Source: Mesorhizobium sp. M2E.F.Ca.ET.219.01.1.1 (GTDB lineage Bacteria > Pseudomonadota > Alphaproteobacteria > Rhizobiales > Rhizobiaceae). Taken from it: a DNA stretch of 64,000 nucleotides. The DNA is taken from positions 2,146,181 to 2,210,180 of the forward strand of contig NZ_SADT02000001.1 of assembly GCF_004016445.2 (NCBI RefSeq). Direction: 5' to 3'. The notes under the pieces are model-generated. The model did not search any database and was not told where the DNA came from. It worked only from the letters and a program-made list of their open reading frames with translations. Both the position numbers and the translations under genes were made by a program. How positions within the stretch are numbered: the stretch's first letter is position 1; each line of letters opens with the position of its first letter. This document shows positions 18,680-27,663 of the stretch, piece after piece.

Positions 18680-19950
18680 CGGCGCTGGTCGTAGGCATCG
18701 ATGTCGGCACCTCCGGCGTGCGCGCCGTCGCCATGGATCCTGGCGGCGCGATCCACGGGCAAGCCGGCGTCGCGCTTGCCGATTTCGGAACCGATTGGCG
18801 GGACGCGTCGACCTGGTGGCGCGCTACCGAAGCCGCTTTGAAGACCCTCTTCGCCCTGGTCGATAGAAGTCGGGTGCGCGCGCTTGCCGTCGACGGCACT
18901 TCCGGCACGATGCTGCCGATCGACAATGCCGGCGAGCCGCTCGCGTCGGCATTGATGTATTCCGACAAGGTCGAGGACGCGGCGATCCTCTCCGCGATCG
19001 CTGCCCACGCGCCGCCGGAAAGCGCCGCCCATGGCGCCACTTCCGGCCTCGCCAAGCTGCTGCAGTTCCAGGGCATGCTGACACCGGCTCGCATCCTCCA
19101 CCAGGGCGACTGGATCGCCGGCCGCCTGACCGGCCGTTTCGATATCAGCGACGAAAACAATGCGCTGAAGACCGGCTATGACCCGGTCCGCCGAAGTTGG
19201 CCGGATTGGATCGGGGGGACGGGCGCGGACATGGCTTTGCTGCCAGGTGTCGTTCCCCCGGGCACTGCCGTCGGCAAGGTCAGCGCTGGGGCCGCGCAGA
19301 ATTTCGGCCTTGAGGGGAACGTGGTCGTGGTCGCTGGCACCACCGATGGCTGCGCTTCCTTCCTCGCCACGGGAGCGAAGAATGTCGGTGACGCCGTCAC
19401 GGCTCTTGGTTCCTCGCTGACTCTGAAGGTGCTCTGCGAAAGACCGCTGTTCGCGCCCAAATACGGCATCTACAGTCATCGCATCGGCGACGCGTGGCTG
19501 GCCGGCGGTGCGTCGAACACCGGCGGCAAGGTGCTGGCGCATTTCTTCCCCGTCGAGCGCATCGTCGAGCTCTCCGGATCAATTGATCCGGACCGGCCGA
19601 CCGGCCTCGACTATTACCCATTGATCGGCACCGGCGAGCGCTTTCCGATCGCCGATGCGGGCCTCGCGCCGCGCCTCGATCCGCGCCCGGCGGACGACGC
19701 GCTGTTCCTGCAGGCGATGCTGGAAGGAATTGCCGCCATCGAGACGCGCGGCTACCGGCAACTTGCCGATCTCGGTGGGCCGGCGCTGCGTTCCGTCCGC
19801 AGCGTTGGTGGCGGCGCCCGCAACCCTGTGTGGACGGCAATCCGCGCAAGGCAACTGCGCGTGCCTTTTTTCGAAGCGCTTTCCGAGGAGGCGGCGGCCG
19901 GTACGGCAAGGCTGGCGCTGCAGGGCGCGCACCAGGCAGGCTTGCTATGA
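18676..19950 (+). CDS. FGGY-family carbohydrate kinase, D-ribulokinase-like
   Basis: The 424-residue kinase is shorter than EryA or xylulokinase. It has the N-terminal motif VGIDVGTSGVRAVAMD, the segment AVDGTSGTMLPID and the motif GGASNTGGKVL, which I associate with the short D-ribulose kinases of cyanobacteria and plants (SePSK/AtXK-1 type). The C-terminal ATP motif is VGGGARNPVWTAIRA. It probably phosphorylates a ketose such as D-ribulose, or a C4 analogue, feeding the adjacent aldolase. It overlaps both neighbours by 4 bases, indicating strict co-expression. Confidence 0.75.
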   Translation: MTALVVGIDVGTSGVRAVAMDPGGAIHGQAGVALADFGTDWRDASTWWRATEAALKTLFALVDRSRVRALAVDGTSGTMLPIDNAGEPLASALMYSDKVEDAAILSAIAAHAPPESAAHGATSGLAKLLQFQGMLTPARILHQGDWIAGRLTGRFDISDENNALKTGYDPVRRSWPDWIGGTGADMALLPGVVPPGTAVGKVSAGAAQNFGLEGNVVVVAGTTDGCASFLATGAKNVGDAVTALGSSLTLKVLCERPLFAPKYGIYSHRIGDAWLAGGASNTGGKVLAHFFPVERIVELSGSIDPDRPTGLDYYPLIGTGERFPIADAGLAPRLDPRPADDALFLQAMLEGIAAIETRGYRQLADLGGPALRSVRSVGGGARNPVWTAIRARQLRVPFFEALSEEAAAGTARLALQGAHQAGLL

Positions 19951-20813
19951 GCATCGCGGCAACGAAACCCGTGACGCTGCGCGATCTCGCCGACCTGGCC
20001 GGCCGCTACGATCATTTCATTGTCGATCAATTCGGCGTCCTGCATGATGGCAGCGTCGCCTATCCGGGAGCAATCACGGCGCTGTCGAAGCTGAAGGCCG
20101 CTGGAAAATCCGTGGTGCTTCTGTCCAATTCCGGCAAGCGTGCGGCGCCTAACGAGGATCGCCTTGTCGGACTCGGCTTCGAGCGCGGCTCCTGGGACGT
20201 CTTCGTCAGTTCCGGCGAAGTCGCCTGGCGGCGCTTTGCCGGGCTGGCCGGGCAGCCCGGTCTCCCCCGCGGCACGCGCTGCCTGCTGATTGCGCGCGAT
20301 GGCGACACGAGTGCCGTCGACGGTCTCGACATCGTGCTGGTCGACGACGCCGGTCGGGCCGAAATCATCCTGCTTTCGGCAAGCGAGGGTGACCGTTTCG
20401 AGCTCAATCACTATCGCGAGATGCTGGCCCCTGCCGCGGTCTCCGGCGTGCCCTGCCTGTGCACCAATCCGGACAGGATCATGCTGACGAAATCGGGTCA
20501 GCGTTTCGGCGCCGGCAGGATCGCCGAACTCTACGAGGAACTGGGCGGCAACGTCGAATGGATCGGCAAGCCGCATAGGGCGATCTATGACGCGGCGCTC
20601 GCAATGTTGGGCAACCCGCCGCGCGAACGTGTTGTCGGTATCGGCGACAGTATCGAACACGACATAGCCGGCGCATCGGGCGCCGGCCTGCCGTCGGCGC
20701 TGGTGCGTTCGGGCATACTGGCCGAAATGAGCGGTCAGCAACTCAGCGAGCTGTTTGCGCGTCACGACGCCCGGCCGGACTTCATCCTGCCGGGCTTCGT
20801 CTGGCAGGTCTGA
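19947..20813 (+). CDS. HAD-superfamily class IIA phosphatase (NagD/TIGR01459-like)
   Basis: The 288-residue protein begins with the variant HAD motif I DQFGVLHDGS, has motif II in VVLLSNSGKRAAP and motif III/IV in VVGIGDSIEHDIAGASGAG. The class IIA cap lies between motifs II and III. Related proteins dephosphorylate sugar phosphates or nucleotides. In this operon it may release or proof-read a phosphorylated intermediate made by the two kinases. The first Asp of motif I is followed by QFG rather than the usual xDG, which is typical of the TIGR01459 group. Substrate unknown. Confidence 0.75.
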   Translation: MSIAATKPVTLRDLADLAGRYDHFIVDQFGVLHDGSVAYPGAITALSKLKAAGKSVVLLSNSGKRAAPNEDRLVGLGFERGSWDVFVSSGEVAWRRFAGLAGQPGLPRGTRCLLIARDGDTSAVDGLDIVLVDDAGRAEIILLSASEGDRFELNHYREMLAPAAVSGVPCLCTNPDRIMLTKSGQRFGAGRIAELYEELGGNVEWIGKPHRAIYDAALAMLGNPPRERVVGIGDSIEHDIAGASGAGLPSALVRSGILAEMSGQQLSELFARHDARPDFILPGFVWQV

Positions 20814-20828
20814 GCAGGAGGTGAAGCC

Positions 20829-21767
20829 ATGGCTTTCACGCTGTCCCTCAACACCAATCCGCTGGTCAACCGCTTCGCCGATCCCGACGACCTGATCGAC
20901 GCGATCGCCTATGGCATCGGCATCAGGGATGTCCAGCTCACGCATGAGTTCGTCAATCCGGGCTGGCCGGCGGCGACGATCGCGAAATTCATCCGCCTAT
21001 TCCGCGCCGCTTTGGATCGTACTGGCGTGCGCGTCACGTCGTGCATGACCGGCCCCTATGGCAGGCTCAACCATTTCGGCCATCCGGATGCCGATGTACG
21101 CCGCTACTATGTCGACTGGTTCAAGATTTTCGCCGACATCTCGGCCGAACTGGGCGCCACAAGCATGGGCACGCAGTTCGCCATCTTCACCCACCAGGAC
21201 TATGACGATCCCAAGCGCCGCGCCCGGCTGCTCGACATCGCCATGGAGTGCTGGCGCGAGGTGGCCGAACATGCCAGGGCGGCCGGACTGACCTATCTGT
21301 TCTGGGAGCCGATGTCGGTCGGCCGCGAATTCGGCCACACCATCGAGAACTGCCGGGCGCTGCACGAGCAGATCGAGGCGGCCAATCTGTCCATTCCGCT
21401 CTTGATGATGGTCGACATCGACCATGGCGATGTCACGTCGAGCAATCCCGACGATATCGACCCCTATGCCTGGGCCGAGGCCTTCCCGAGGCAGTCGCCG
21501 ATCATCCACATCAAGCAGTCGTCGATGAACAAGGGCGGCCATTGGCCGTTCACCGCCGCCTACAACAAGGACGGCCGCATAACCCCGGAAAAGCTGTTGG
21601 AGACGGTTCGGCGCGGCGGCGGCACCGACAACGAAATCTGCCTCGAATTGTCGTTCCGCGAGCGCGAGCCGGTCGACCACCAGGTCGTGGCCATGATCCG
21701 CGAGTCGGTCGACTATTGGGCGCCCTTCATCGATGCGGGCAGGTCGGCGCTGGCGCCGCGAAAGTAG
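20829..21767 (+). CDS. eryC: TIM-barrel sugar-phosphate isomerase/epimerase, EryC-like (OiaC possible)
   Basis: The 312-residue protein belongs to the AP-endonuclease-2 TIM-barrel family. Metal-ligand-like acidic and His residues are visible in VDIDHGDV, PIIHIKQS and CLELSFRERE. The N-terminal segment (TLSLNTNPLVNRFADPDDLI) and MTGPYGRLNHFGHPD agree with my memory of Brucella EryC, which isomerises a 3-tetrulose 4-phosphate to L-erythrulose 1-phosphate. The same superfamily contains OiaC, the 3-oxo-isoapionate decarboxylase that makes L-erythrulose in apiose catabolism, and the apiose genes start just downstream. I favour EryC because the gene is the last of the polyol operon, with a strong AGGAGGTG site 15 bases after the HAD gene. 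Confidence 0.7.
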   Translation: MAFTLSLNTNPLVNRFADPDDLIDAIAYGIGIRDVQLTHEFVNPGWPAATIAKFIRLFRAALDRTGVRVTSCMTGPYGRLNHFGHPDADVRRYYVDWFKIFADISAELGATSMGTQFAIFTHQDYDDPKRRARLLDIAMECWREVAEHARAAGLTYLFWEPMSVGREFGHTIENCRALHEQIEAANLSIPLLMMVDIDHGDVTSSNPDDIDPYAWAEAFPRQSPIIHIKQSSMNKGGHWPFTAAYNKDGRITPEKLLETVRRGGGTDNEICLELSFREREPVDHQVVAMIRESVDYWAPFIDAGRSALAPRK

Positions 21768-21973
21768 GCGATCCAAGCTCGCAGCGTTGAAGGCTGCCGT
21801 CTCGCCTTGACCCTTGCGTCCGACCGGGTGGCCGGCGATCCCATACGAAATCATGGAGCGACGTTCCGAGCGTATGGTCCGATGAACTCCGCCATGCTGC
21901 CTGCCTCGGCGATGCCATGGGTCAGGCCTTCGCGCCGCCTCCATCCAGCGTTCAGAATGCAACCGAAGAGCGC

Positions 21974-22008
21974 TTGCCTAATTGGTATGCTGGTATAATG
22001 TGTACCTG
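21974..22008 (+). promoter_or_regulatory. Promoter with overlapping ATGCTGGTAT operator upstream of the first apiose-type ABC system
   Basis: A TATAAT -10 element at 21994-21999 overlaps ATGCTGGTAT (21987-21996), whose complement ATACCAGCAT resembles sites at 26724, 27700 and 35952. A plausible -35 is TTGCCT at 21974. A GTACCTG at 22002-22008 is repeated in inverse orientation at 27664. The 200 bases upstream (21768-21973) hold only a 7-bp inverted repeat (CCATACG...CGTATGG, 21840-21877). Confidence 0.6.
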
Positions 22009-22067
22009 ACATGGCGTCATTCTCATTAGATGCCGCTATGCGCTGTTGTCTTTCTGGGAGGAATACA

Positions 22068-23090
22068 ATGAAGGTTTCAATTGTGGCGGCGCTTGCCAGC
22101 GCCGGGCTGGTGGCTGTTGCGACGTTGCCGGCGCAGGCATCCCCGGACGCACCGGTCATCGCGCTCGCCAATGCCTACTACGGCAACACTTGGCGTCATC
22201 AGATGGTGGAAGCGTTCGAGGCTTCGGCCAAGGAAGCCAAGGCCGCGGGACAGATCGCCGACTACATCGTCATGAACGGCGACGGCTCGGTCGCGCAGCA
22301 GAACAGCCAGATCGCCGAACTGATCCTGAAGAAGGTCGACGTTCTCGCCGTCGACGCCGCTTCGGAGACCGCCGTCAACGGCATCATCGAGAAGGCCTGC
22401 AAGGCCGGCATCATCGTCATCTCCTTCGACTCGGTCGCCTCGGCGCCGTGCAACTATCAGTTGAATTTCGACTTCAAGGGCTACAAGGCAACCCAGGCCG
22501 AGGCCGTCTTCAAGATGCTCGGCGGCAAGGGCAATGTCATCCAGGTGCGCGGCGTAAAGGGCTCGGCGCCCGACAACGACATGTTCAACGCGCAGCAATC
22601 GGTGCTGGCCAAATATCCGGACATCAAGGTGGTCGCGACCGTCTACGGCCAGGCGACGGCATCGGTCGCGCAGTCGGCGATCGCCAACGTGCTGCCCTCG
22701 CTGCCGCATGTCGATGCCGTGCTCGGCCAGGGCGGCAGCGACGATGTCGGCATCGCCCAGGCCTTCGTCCAGTATGGCGGCGACTACAAGGACAAGATGC
22801 CGGTCATCGAAGGCGGCGGCGGCACCGACTTCGTCAAATGGTGGGCCGAGGAGAATGCCAAGAACGGCTACCAGACCGTGTCCATGAACACCACGCCGGG
22901 CATCGGCGGCGCCGCCTTCTGGCTCGGGCTGTCGCTGCTCAAGGGCGCCAAGGCGCCGAAGCTGATGATCATGCCGGTAGCAACCGTCGATGCCGGCAAC
23001 CTGAAGGATTACGCCAAGCTGCCCGGCGGCCAGATCATCAGCCCGAGCTACTCGCTGGATTGGGTCAAGCAGAACCTGCTCAGCAAGTAA
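22068..23090 (+). CDS. Periplasmic sugar-binding protein, ribose-type (Peripla_BP_4), ABC system A
   Basis: The 340-residue precursor has a Sec signal peptide (MKVSIVAALASAGLVAVATL, cleavage near AQA-SPD). The mature protein has the ribose-binding fold features: IALANAYYGNTWRHQMVEAF at the start and GGSDDVGIAQAFVQYG in the second lobe. It would bind a monosaccharide or sugar acid in the periplasm. A strong GGGAGGAA site precedes the ATG. It heads a three-gene transporter set with its own operator-bearing promoter, ending just before apnO. Candidate ligands are D-apiose, D-apionate or an apioside; this is inferred from context. Confidence 0.8.
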   Translation: MKVSIVAALASAGLVAVATLPAQASPDAPVIALANAYYGNTWRHQMVEAFEASAKEAKAAGQIADYIVMNGDGSVAQQNSQIAELILKKVDVLAVDAASETAVNGIIEKACKAGIIVISFDSVASAPCNYQLNFDFKGYKATQAEAVFKMLGGKGNVIQVRGVKGSAPDNDMFNAQQSVLAKYPDIKVVATVYGQATASVAQSAIANVLPSLPHVDAVLGQGGSDDVGIAQAFVQYGGDYKDKMPVIEGGGGTDFVKWWAEENAKNGYQTVSMNTTPGIGGAAFWLGLSLLKGAKAPKLMIMPVATVDAGNLKDYAKLPGGQIISPSYSLDWVKQNLLSK

Positions 23091-23162
23091 GGCGACCGGC
23101 CCAGGGATCGGGCGCTGGCCGCACGGCCGGGCCCGGTCTCGCCGCCATGAATCGGAGGACGA

Positions 23163-25637
23163 ATGTCCCATATCGCCGTCGCCGTACAGGCCACCGCTGC
23201 CGCCGCGGCTCCTGCCGGGCCGAGCGTCGTTTCGCTGAGCGGCATCACCAAGAGCTTCGGCCCGACGCTTGCCAATGCGGGAATCGATCTTTCCGTTCGC
23301 GCCGGCGACGTGATCGGACTTGTCGGCGGCAACGGCGCCGGCAAGACGACGCTGATGCGCATCCTGTGCGGCGCGATGTGGCCGACTCTCGGTTCGATTT
23401 GTTTCGCCGACGAGGAGGTAGCTTTCGCCGGATACGACACCGGCGAAGCGCAGCGGCGCGGCATCCGCATGGTGCATCAGGAGCTGTCGCTCTGCGCCAA
23501 CCTGTCGGTCGCCGAGAACTTCTTCCTGGAAACCCCCGCCGACTCGGCAAGCCGGCCGGGCTGGCGCGCGCTCTACCGAGCCCGCGCCCGCGCGGCGCTC
23601 GATGCCGTTTTCCCCGGCAACGGCATCGATGCCGACGCCGAGGTCGGACACCTGACCATCGCCGAGCGGCAGATGGTGGAGATCGCGCGCGCCGCGGCGA
23701 CACCGGGCGTCAAGCTCATCGTGCTCGACGAGCCGACATCCTCGCTCGATCTCGACCGCTCGAAACAGCTGCGGGCCTTCATCCGCGAGCGGGCGAAGGC
23801 AGGACTCGCCTTCATCTTCATCAGCCACAAGCTGCAGGAAATCATCGACATCGCCACCGAGGTCGTGGTGCTGCGCAACGGCCGCACAGCCTGGCAGGGC
23901 CATGCCGCGGACGCCTCGATCGGCAAGCTGGTGCAGCTGATGGGCGGCGACGCCAATCCGGTCCACCAGCACCCCGTCACCGCCGCGTCCTCCCAGGACG
24001 TGCTCGTGCGGCTCTCCGGGCCGCTGACGGCCACGCTCGGCCGCGACATCGACATCGTGCGCGGCGAGATCGTTGGGCTGGCCGGCCTCGAGGGCAGCGG
24101 GCAGAAGGAATTGCTGCACGCTATCTTCAGCCCCGACCGAAACCAGCATGCGGGCGTTTCCAGGCGGGCGGAGGCAGGCTTCATCGCCGGCGACCGACAG
24201 AAGGAAGGCGTATTCCCGCTGTGGAGCGTGCTTTCCAACATCAGCATCGGCGCTCTTGCCCGCAGGCCAGCGATCGGGCTGGTTTCCGATCGCGCCAATC
24301 GCGACACGGCCATCGGCGCCGCCAGCAAGCTGCGGCTCGACGACAAGCGCTTCCAGTCCAACATCACTGATCTCAGCGGCGGTAACCAGCAGAAGGCGCT
24401 GGTGGCGCGGGCGATGGTCGCCGACACGCCGGTCATCCTGCTCGACGATCCGACGCGCGGCGTCGACATCGCCACCAAGCAGGATTTCTACCGGCTCTGC
24501 AACGAGGTCGCGCGCGGCGGCCGCGCGCTGGTCTGGCACACGACCGAGGACGCCGAGCTGCTCGCCTGCGACCGTGTGCTGGTCTTTTCCGGCGGCCGGA
24601 TCGTGAAGGAACTAGCCGGCGAGGCGATCACCGAGCAGGCGATCGTCGGCGCCTCCTTCGCGCTTTCGGCGGACGGCCAGGCGCGCGCCGCCAGTAAGCG
24701 GACCGCGCCCGCGAGGCTTGGGCGCAAGCTGGTCAATGCCGCGCCTTTCATCGGACTTACCGCCGTGCTCGCCATCATGATCGCGATCAACCCGGCGGTC
24801 GCCTCGACGTTCGGGCTCGACCTGTTGTTGATGCCGGCGCTGTCGCTGGTGCTGGTCACAGCGGCGCAGATGTTCATTGTCGGCGGCTCAGAGATCGACC
24901 TCGGCGTCGGCGCCTTCGCCGGACTGGTCAGCGTGCTCAGCGCCACGCTGCTCTACGACCAGCCATGGCTCGGCGCGCTGGCCCTGGCGGCCGCGCTCGC
25001 CGCCTATGCGGGGCTTGGCGGCGTCATCCAGGCGCGCAAGATCCCGGCCATCGTCGTCACGCTGGGCGCGTCCTTCATCTGGGTAGGCATCGGCTACGCG
25101 CTGCAGCCGACACCGGGCGGCGCCAGCCCCGAGTGGCTGTCGACGCTCTTCGGCTGGTCGATCGGCTTCATGCCCACCTCGATCTTCATGATCGTGGCCG
25201 TGGCGCTGATCGTGCTTGTCATCGACCGGCTGCCGCTCGGCGTGGTGCTGCGCGGCTTCGGCAACAATCCCGCCGCGATGATCCGCTCGGGATGGTCGCC
25301 GACGCGCTACGCGCTGGTGCGCTACCTCATCGCCGGCCTGTTCGCAGGCGCCGCCGGCCTGTCGCTGACCGCCATCAACACGGCGAGCGACATCAACTCC
25401 GGCAATTCATACACCTTGCTCAGCGTTGCCGCCGTAGTGATGGGCGGCTGCTCGCTGCTCGGCGGCATCATCTCGCCGGTCGGCGCGGTCGCCGGCGCGG
25501 TGACGCTGTCTTTGATCGGCGCGCTGCTCGGCACGCTCAGCGTCAGCAGCGACTACAACGCCGCCACGCAAGGGCTGATCCTGATCGCGCTGCTCACGCT
25601 GCGCAGCCTGACCGCCGACCGCAGGAGCGAGCCATGA
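23163..25637 (+). CDS. Fused ribose-type ABC ATPase (two NBDs) and permease, ABC system A
   Basis: This 824-residue protein joins two functions normally on separate chains. Residues about 20-500 are an RbsA-like tandem ATPase: first domain with Walker A GGNGAGKTTLMRI, TIAERQMVEIARA and LIVLDEPTSSLD; second with the usual degenerate Walker A (GLEGSGQKELL), signature LSGGNQQKALVARAM and LLDDPTRGVD, where Asp replaces the Walker B Glu. Residues about 520-820 are an RbsC-like permease with many hydrophobic segments (GGSEIDLGVGAFAGLVSVLS, GGCSLLGGIISPVGAVAGAV). No stop or start separates them. The second permease follows with a 4-base overlap, giving a complete importer from only three genes. The fusion would fix ATPase-permease stoichiometry. 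Confidence 0.85.
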   Translation: MSHIAVAVQATAAAAAPAGPSVVSLSGITKSFGPTLANAGIDLSVRAGDVIGLVGGNGAGKTTLMRILCGAMWPTLGSICFADEEVAFAGYDTGEAQRRGIRMVHQELSLCANLSVAENFFLETPADSASRPGWRALYRARARAALDAVFPGNGIDADAEVGHLTIAERQMVEIARAAATPGVKLIVLDEPTSSLDLDRSKQLRAFIRERAKAGLAFIFISHKLQEIIDIATEVVVLRNGRTAWQGHAADASIGKLVQLMGGDANPVHQHPVTAASSQDVLVRLSGPLTATLGRDIDIVRGEIVGLAGLEGSGQKELLHAIFSPDRNQHAGVSRRAEAGFIAGDRQKEGVFPLWSVLSNISIGALARRPAIGLVSDRANRDTAIGAASKLRLDDKRFQSNITDLSGGNQQKALVARAMVADTPVILLDDPTRGVDIATKQDFYRLCNEVARGGRALVWHTTEDAELLACDRVLVFSGGRIVKELAGEAITEQAIVGASFALSADGQARAASKRTAPARLGRKLVNAAPFIGLTAVLAIMIAINPAVASTFGLDLLLMPALSLVLVTAAQMFIVGGSEIDLGVGAFAGLVSVLSATLLYDQPWLGALALAAALAAYAGLGGVIQARKIPAIVVTLGASFIWVGIGYALQPTPGGASPEWLSTLFGWSIGFMPTSIFMIVAVALIVLVIDRLPLGVVLRGFGNNPAAMIRSGWSPTRYALVRYLIAGLFAGAAGLSLTAINTASDINSGNSYTLLSVAAVVMGGCSLLGGIISPVGAVAGAVTLSLIGALLGTLSVSSDYNAATQGLILIALLTLRSLTADRRSEP

Positions 25638-26674
25638 ACGCACTCGCCACATTCGGCCTCTGGGCGCAGCGCAACCGCTGGATCTGGGCCGCGATCGGCG
25701 TGCTCATCCTCTGGCTGGTGCTCTCCATCGTCACCAGCCGCTTCAGCCTCTCCAGCCTCTCCGGCGTCATTTTGTCGGCGTCCTTCCTGACGGTGGTCGG
25801 CATCGGCCAGATGTTCGTGTTGACGACCGGGCGCGGCAATATCGACCTGTCGGTGGCGTCGGTGATCACGCTCAGTGCTTTCGTCGCGCTGCTGACCATC
25901 AAGGGCCAGGACGCGAACCTCGCCATCGGGGTCGTCGCCGCCATCCTGCTTGGTCTTGCGGTCGGGGCGCTCAACTCGCTGCTCGTCGTCGGCCTCGGCA
26001 TTCCGGCGATCATCGCGACATTGGCGACAGGCTATGTGCTGGCGACCGCGACGCTTCTGTCGAACAAGGCGATCCCGGGCTTTGCCGTCAGCCCTTCTCT
26101 CAAGGATCTCGCGACGGGGCGCATCGGGGGAGTACCGATCATGGCCGTTGTCGCCATCGTCGGAGTAGCCGTGACCTCCTTCGTGCTGCGCTACACCGTA
26201 TTCGGACAGCTCCTGTCGGCAGTCGGTCAGAACCGCGCCGCGGCGCGGCTTGCCGGCATCCGCAATGGCCGGGTGATCGCGTCGGCCTTCATCATCTCAT
26301 CGGTGCTGGCGTCGCTCGACGGGCTGCTGCTCGGCGCCTATATCGGCGGCGCCTTCCTGGAGATGGGCCAGCCCTATCTCTTGCAGTCGATCGCCGCCGT
26401 GGTGCTTGGCGGAACGCTGATCTTTGGCGGCTCGGCGACGGCGCTCGGCACGCTCTTCGCCAGCATCCTGCTCGTCCTAATCGTCACCACCATGCAGATC
26501 ATCGGCCTGCCGCCGGGCGCTCAGGACATCGTGCAGGGCATCGTCGTCATCTTCGTACTCGCGCTGGCCGGGCGCCAGGCGTTGGCGCGGCGTGCGCCTG
26601 CCGATCTTGCGGACGGTGACAAGGGCGCCGCTACGAAGACGAGAGCGGACACAGCTACAGCCCTACCGAAATGA
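25634..26674 (+). CDS. Ribose-type ABC permease, ABC system A
   Basis: The 346-residue RbsC-like inner-membrane protein has about eight to ten hydrophobic segments and the family motif TTGRGNIDLSVASVITLSA, followed by AVGQNRAAARLAGI and VVLGGTLIFGGSATALGTL. It would pair with the permease half of the preceding fusion protein. GCAGGAGCGAGCC precedes the ATG, which overlaps the upstream stop. A 109-base gap with an operator-like site separates it from apnO. Confidence 0.85.
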   Translation: MNALATFGLWAQRNRWIWAAIGVLILWLVLSIVTSRFSLSSLSGVILSASFLTVVGIGQMFVLTTGRGNIDLSVASVITLSAFVALLTIKGQDANLAIGVVAAILLGLAVGALNSLLVVGLGIPAIIATLATGYVLATATLLSNKAIPGFAVSPSLKDLATGRIGGVPIMAVVAIVGVAVTSFVLRYTVFGQLLSAVGQNRAAARLAGIRNGRVIASAFIISSVLASLDGLLLGAYIGGAFLEMGQPYLLQSIAAVVLGGTLIFGGSATALGTLFASILLVLIVTTMQIIGLPPGAQDIVQGIVVIFVLALAGRQALARRAPADLADGDKGAATKTRADTATALPK

Positions 26675-26699
26675 CGGGAAACAAAATAAACAATGCTTC

Positions 26700-26736
26700 T
26701 TGCCAAAATTTGGTAGAGTGATCATACCAGTATACA
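26700..26736 (+). promoter_or_regulatory. Putative promoter/operator of apnO with perfect ATACCAGTAT palindrome core
   Basis: ATACCAGTAT at 26724-26733 is symmetric in its outer ATAC/GTAT arms and is the best match of the shared motif. Hexamers resembling promoter elements (TTGCCA at 26700-26705, TATACA at 26731-26736) lie around it but are not ideally spaced. The site is 50 bases upstream of the apnO start. Confidence 0.6.
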
Positions 26737-26783
26737 AGATGACGATCGGCGCCGCCGTCGTCTGAACATCAGGAGCAGGTTAG

Positions 26784-27611
26784 ATGACGACGATCGCGCT
26801 GTTCGGTGCCGGGGGCAAAATGGGCTACCGCCTGTCGACCAATTTTCGCGGTTCCCCCTACAGCATCCGCCATGTCGAGATCAGCGAGGCGGGCAAGGAG
26901 CGTCTGAAATCCGGACTCGGCATCGACACGCTCAGTGTCGATGAAGCGCTCGACGGCGCCGAAGTGGTGATCCTGGCGGTTCCCGACACGCATATCGGCA
27001 AGGTCGCAGCCGGAATCGAGAGCAAACTCGCGGCCGGCACCATGGTCATCGTGCTCGACGCGGCAGCGCCTTTTGCCGGCCACCTGCCAAAGCGGCCCGA
27101 TCTGACCTATTTCGTCACGCATCCGTGCCATCCGCCGATCTTCAACGACGAGACCGACATGGCGGCCAAGAAGGATTTCTTCGGCGGCGTAAAGGCCAAG
27201 CAGCATTTCGTCAGCGCCCTGATGCAGGGGCCGGAGGCGGACTACGCCAAGGGCGAGAAGATCGCCCAGATCATCTGGGCGCCGGTGATGCGTTCGCACC
27301 GCGTCACCGTCGAGCAGATGGCGCTGCTCGAACCCGGGCTCTCGGAGACGGTCTGTGCGTCGCTGCTCGTCGTCATGAAGGAAGCGCTCGACGAGGTCGT
27401 GGCGCGCGGCGTCGACCGGCAGGCGGCGCTCGACTTCCTGCTCGGCCACATGAATGTGCTCGGCGCCGTCATCTTCGGCGAGACCAAGGGCGTGTTCTCG
27501 GACGCCTGCAACAAGGCGATCGAATTCGGCAAGCCGGTGCTGATGCGCGACGACTGGAAGCGGGTCTTCGAGCCGGAGGAGATCGCCGCCAGTATCCAGC
27601 GCATCACCTGA
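26784..27611 (+). CDS. apnO: D-apionate oxidoisomerase (ApnO)-like dehydrogenase
   Basis: The 275-residue protein has an N-terminal Rossmann motif (ALFGAGGKMGYRL, residues 4-16) and a C-terminal helical domain of the phosphogluconate-dehydrogenase-C-like family (PF16896 type), including PGLSETVCASLLVVMKEALD. This fold and length fit ApnO, the NAD-dependent oxidoisomerase that turns D-apionate into 3-oxo-isoapionate in the described apiose pathways. The presence of apsD, apnL, a RuBisCO-like gene and oiaK in the same cluster makes this assignment strong. ATG at 26784 has AGGAGCAGG upstream. It is the only enzyme gene between the two transporter sets. Confidence 0.82.
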   Translation: MTTIALFGAGGKMGYRLSTNFRGSPYSIRHVEISEAGKERLKSGLGIDTLSVDEALDGAEVVILAVPDTHIGKVAAGIESKLAAGTMVIVLDAAAPFAGHLPKRPDLTYFVTHPCHPPIFNDETDMAAKKDFFGGVKAKQHFVSALMQGPEADYAKGEKIAQIIWAPVMRSHRVTVEQMALLEPGLSETVCASLLVVMKEALDEVVARGVDRQAALDFLLGHMNVLGAVIFGETKGVFSDACNKAIEFGKPVLMRDDWKRVFEPEEIAASIQRIT

Positions 27612-27663
27612 GGCGCCGGCGGCTCGAATTTTTGAAAGATGGCGAACTGGACGAGTCGTGAAT

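Noticed and set aside
22077..24539. 820-codon minus-strand open frame
   Set aside because: Antisense to the sugar-binding protein and the ATPase-permease fusion, whose motifs are unmistakable; the composition (rich in Arg, Asp, His, Gly) is that of a shadow frame.
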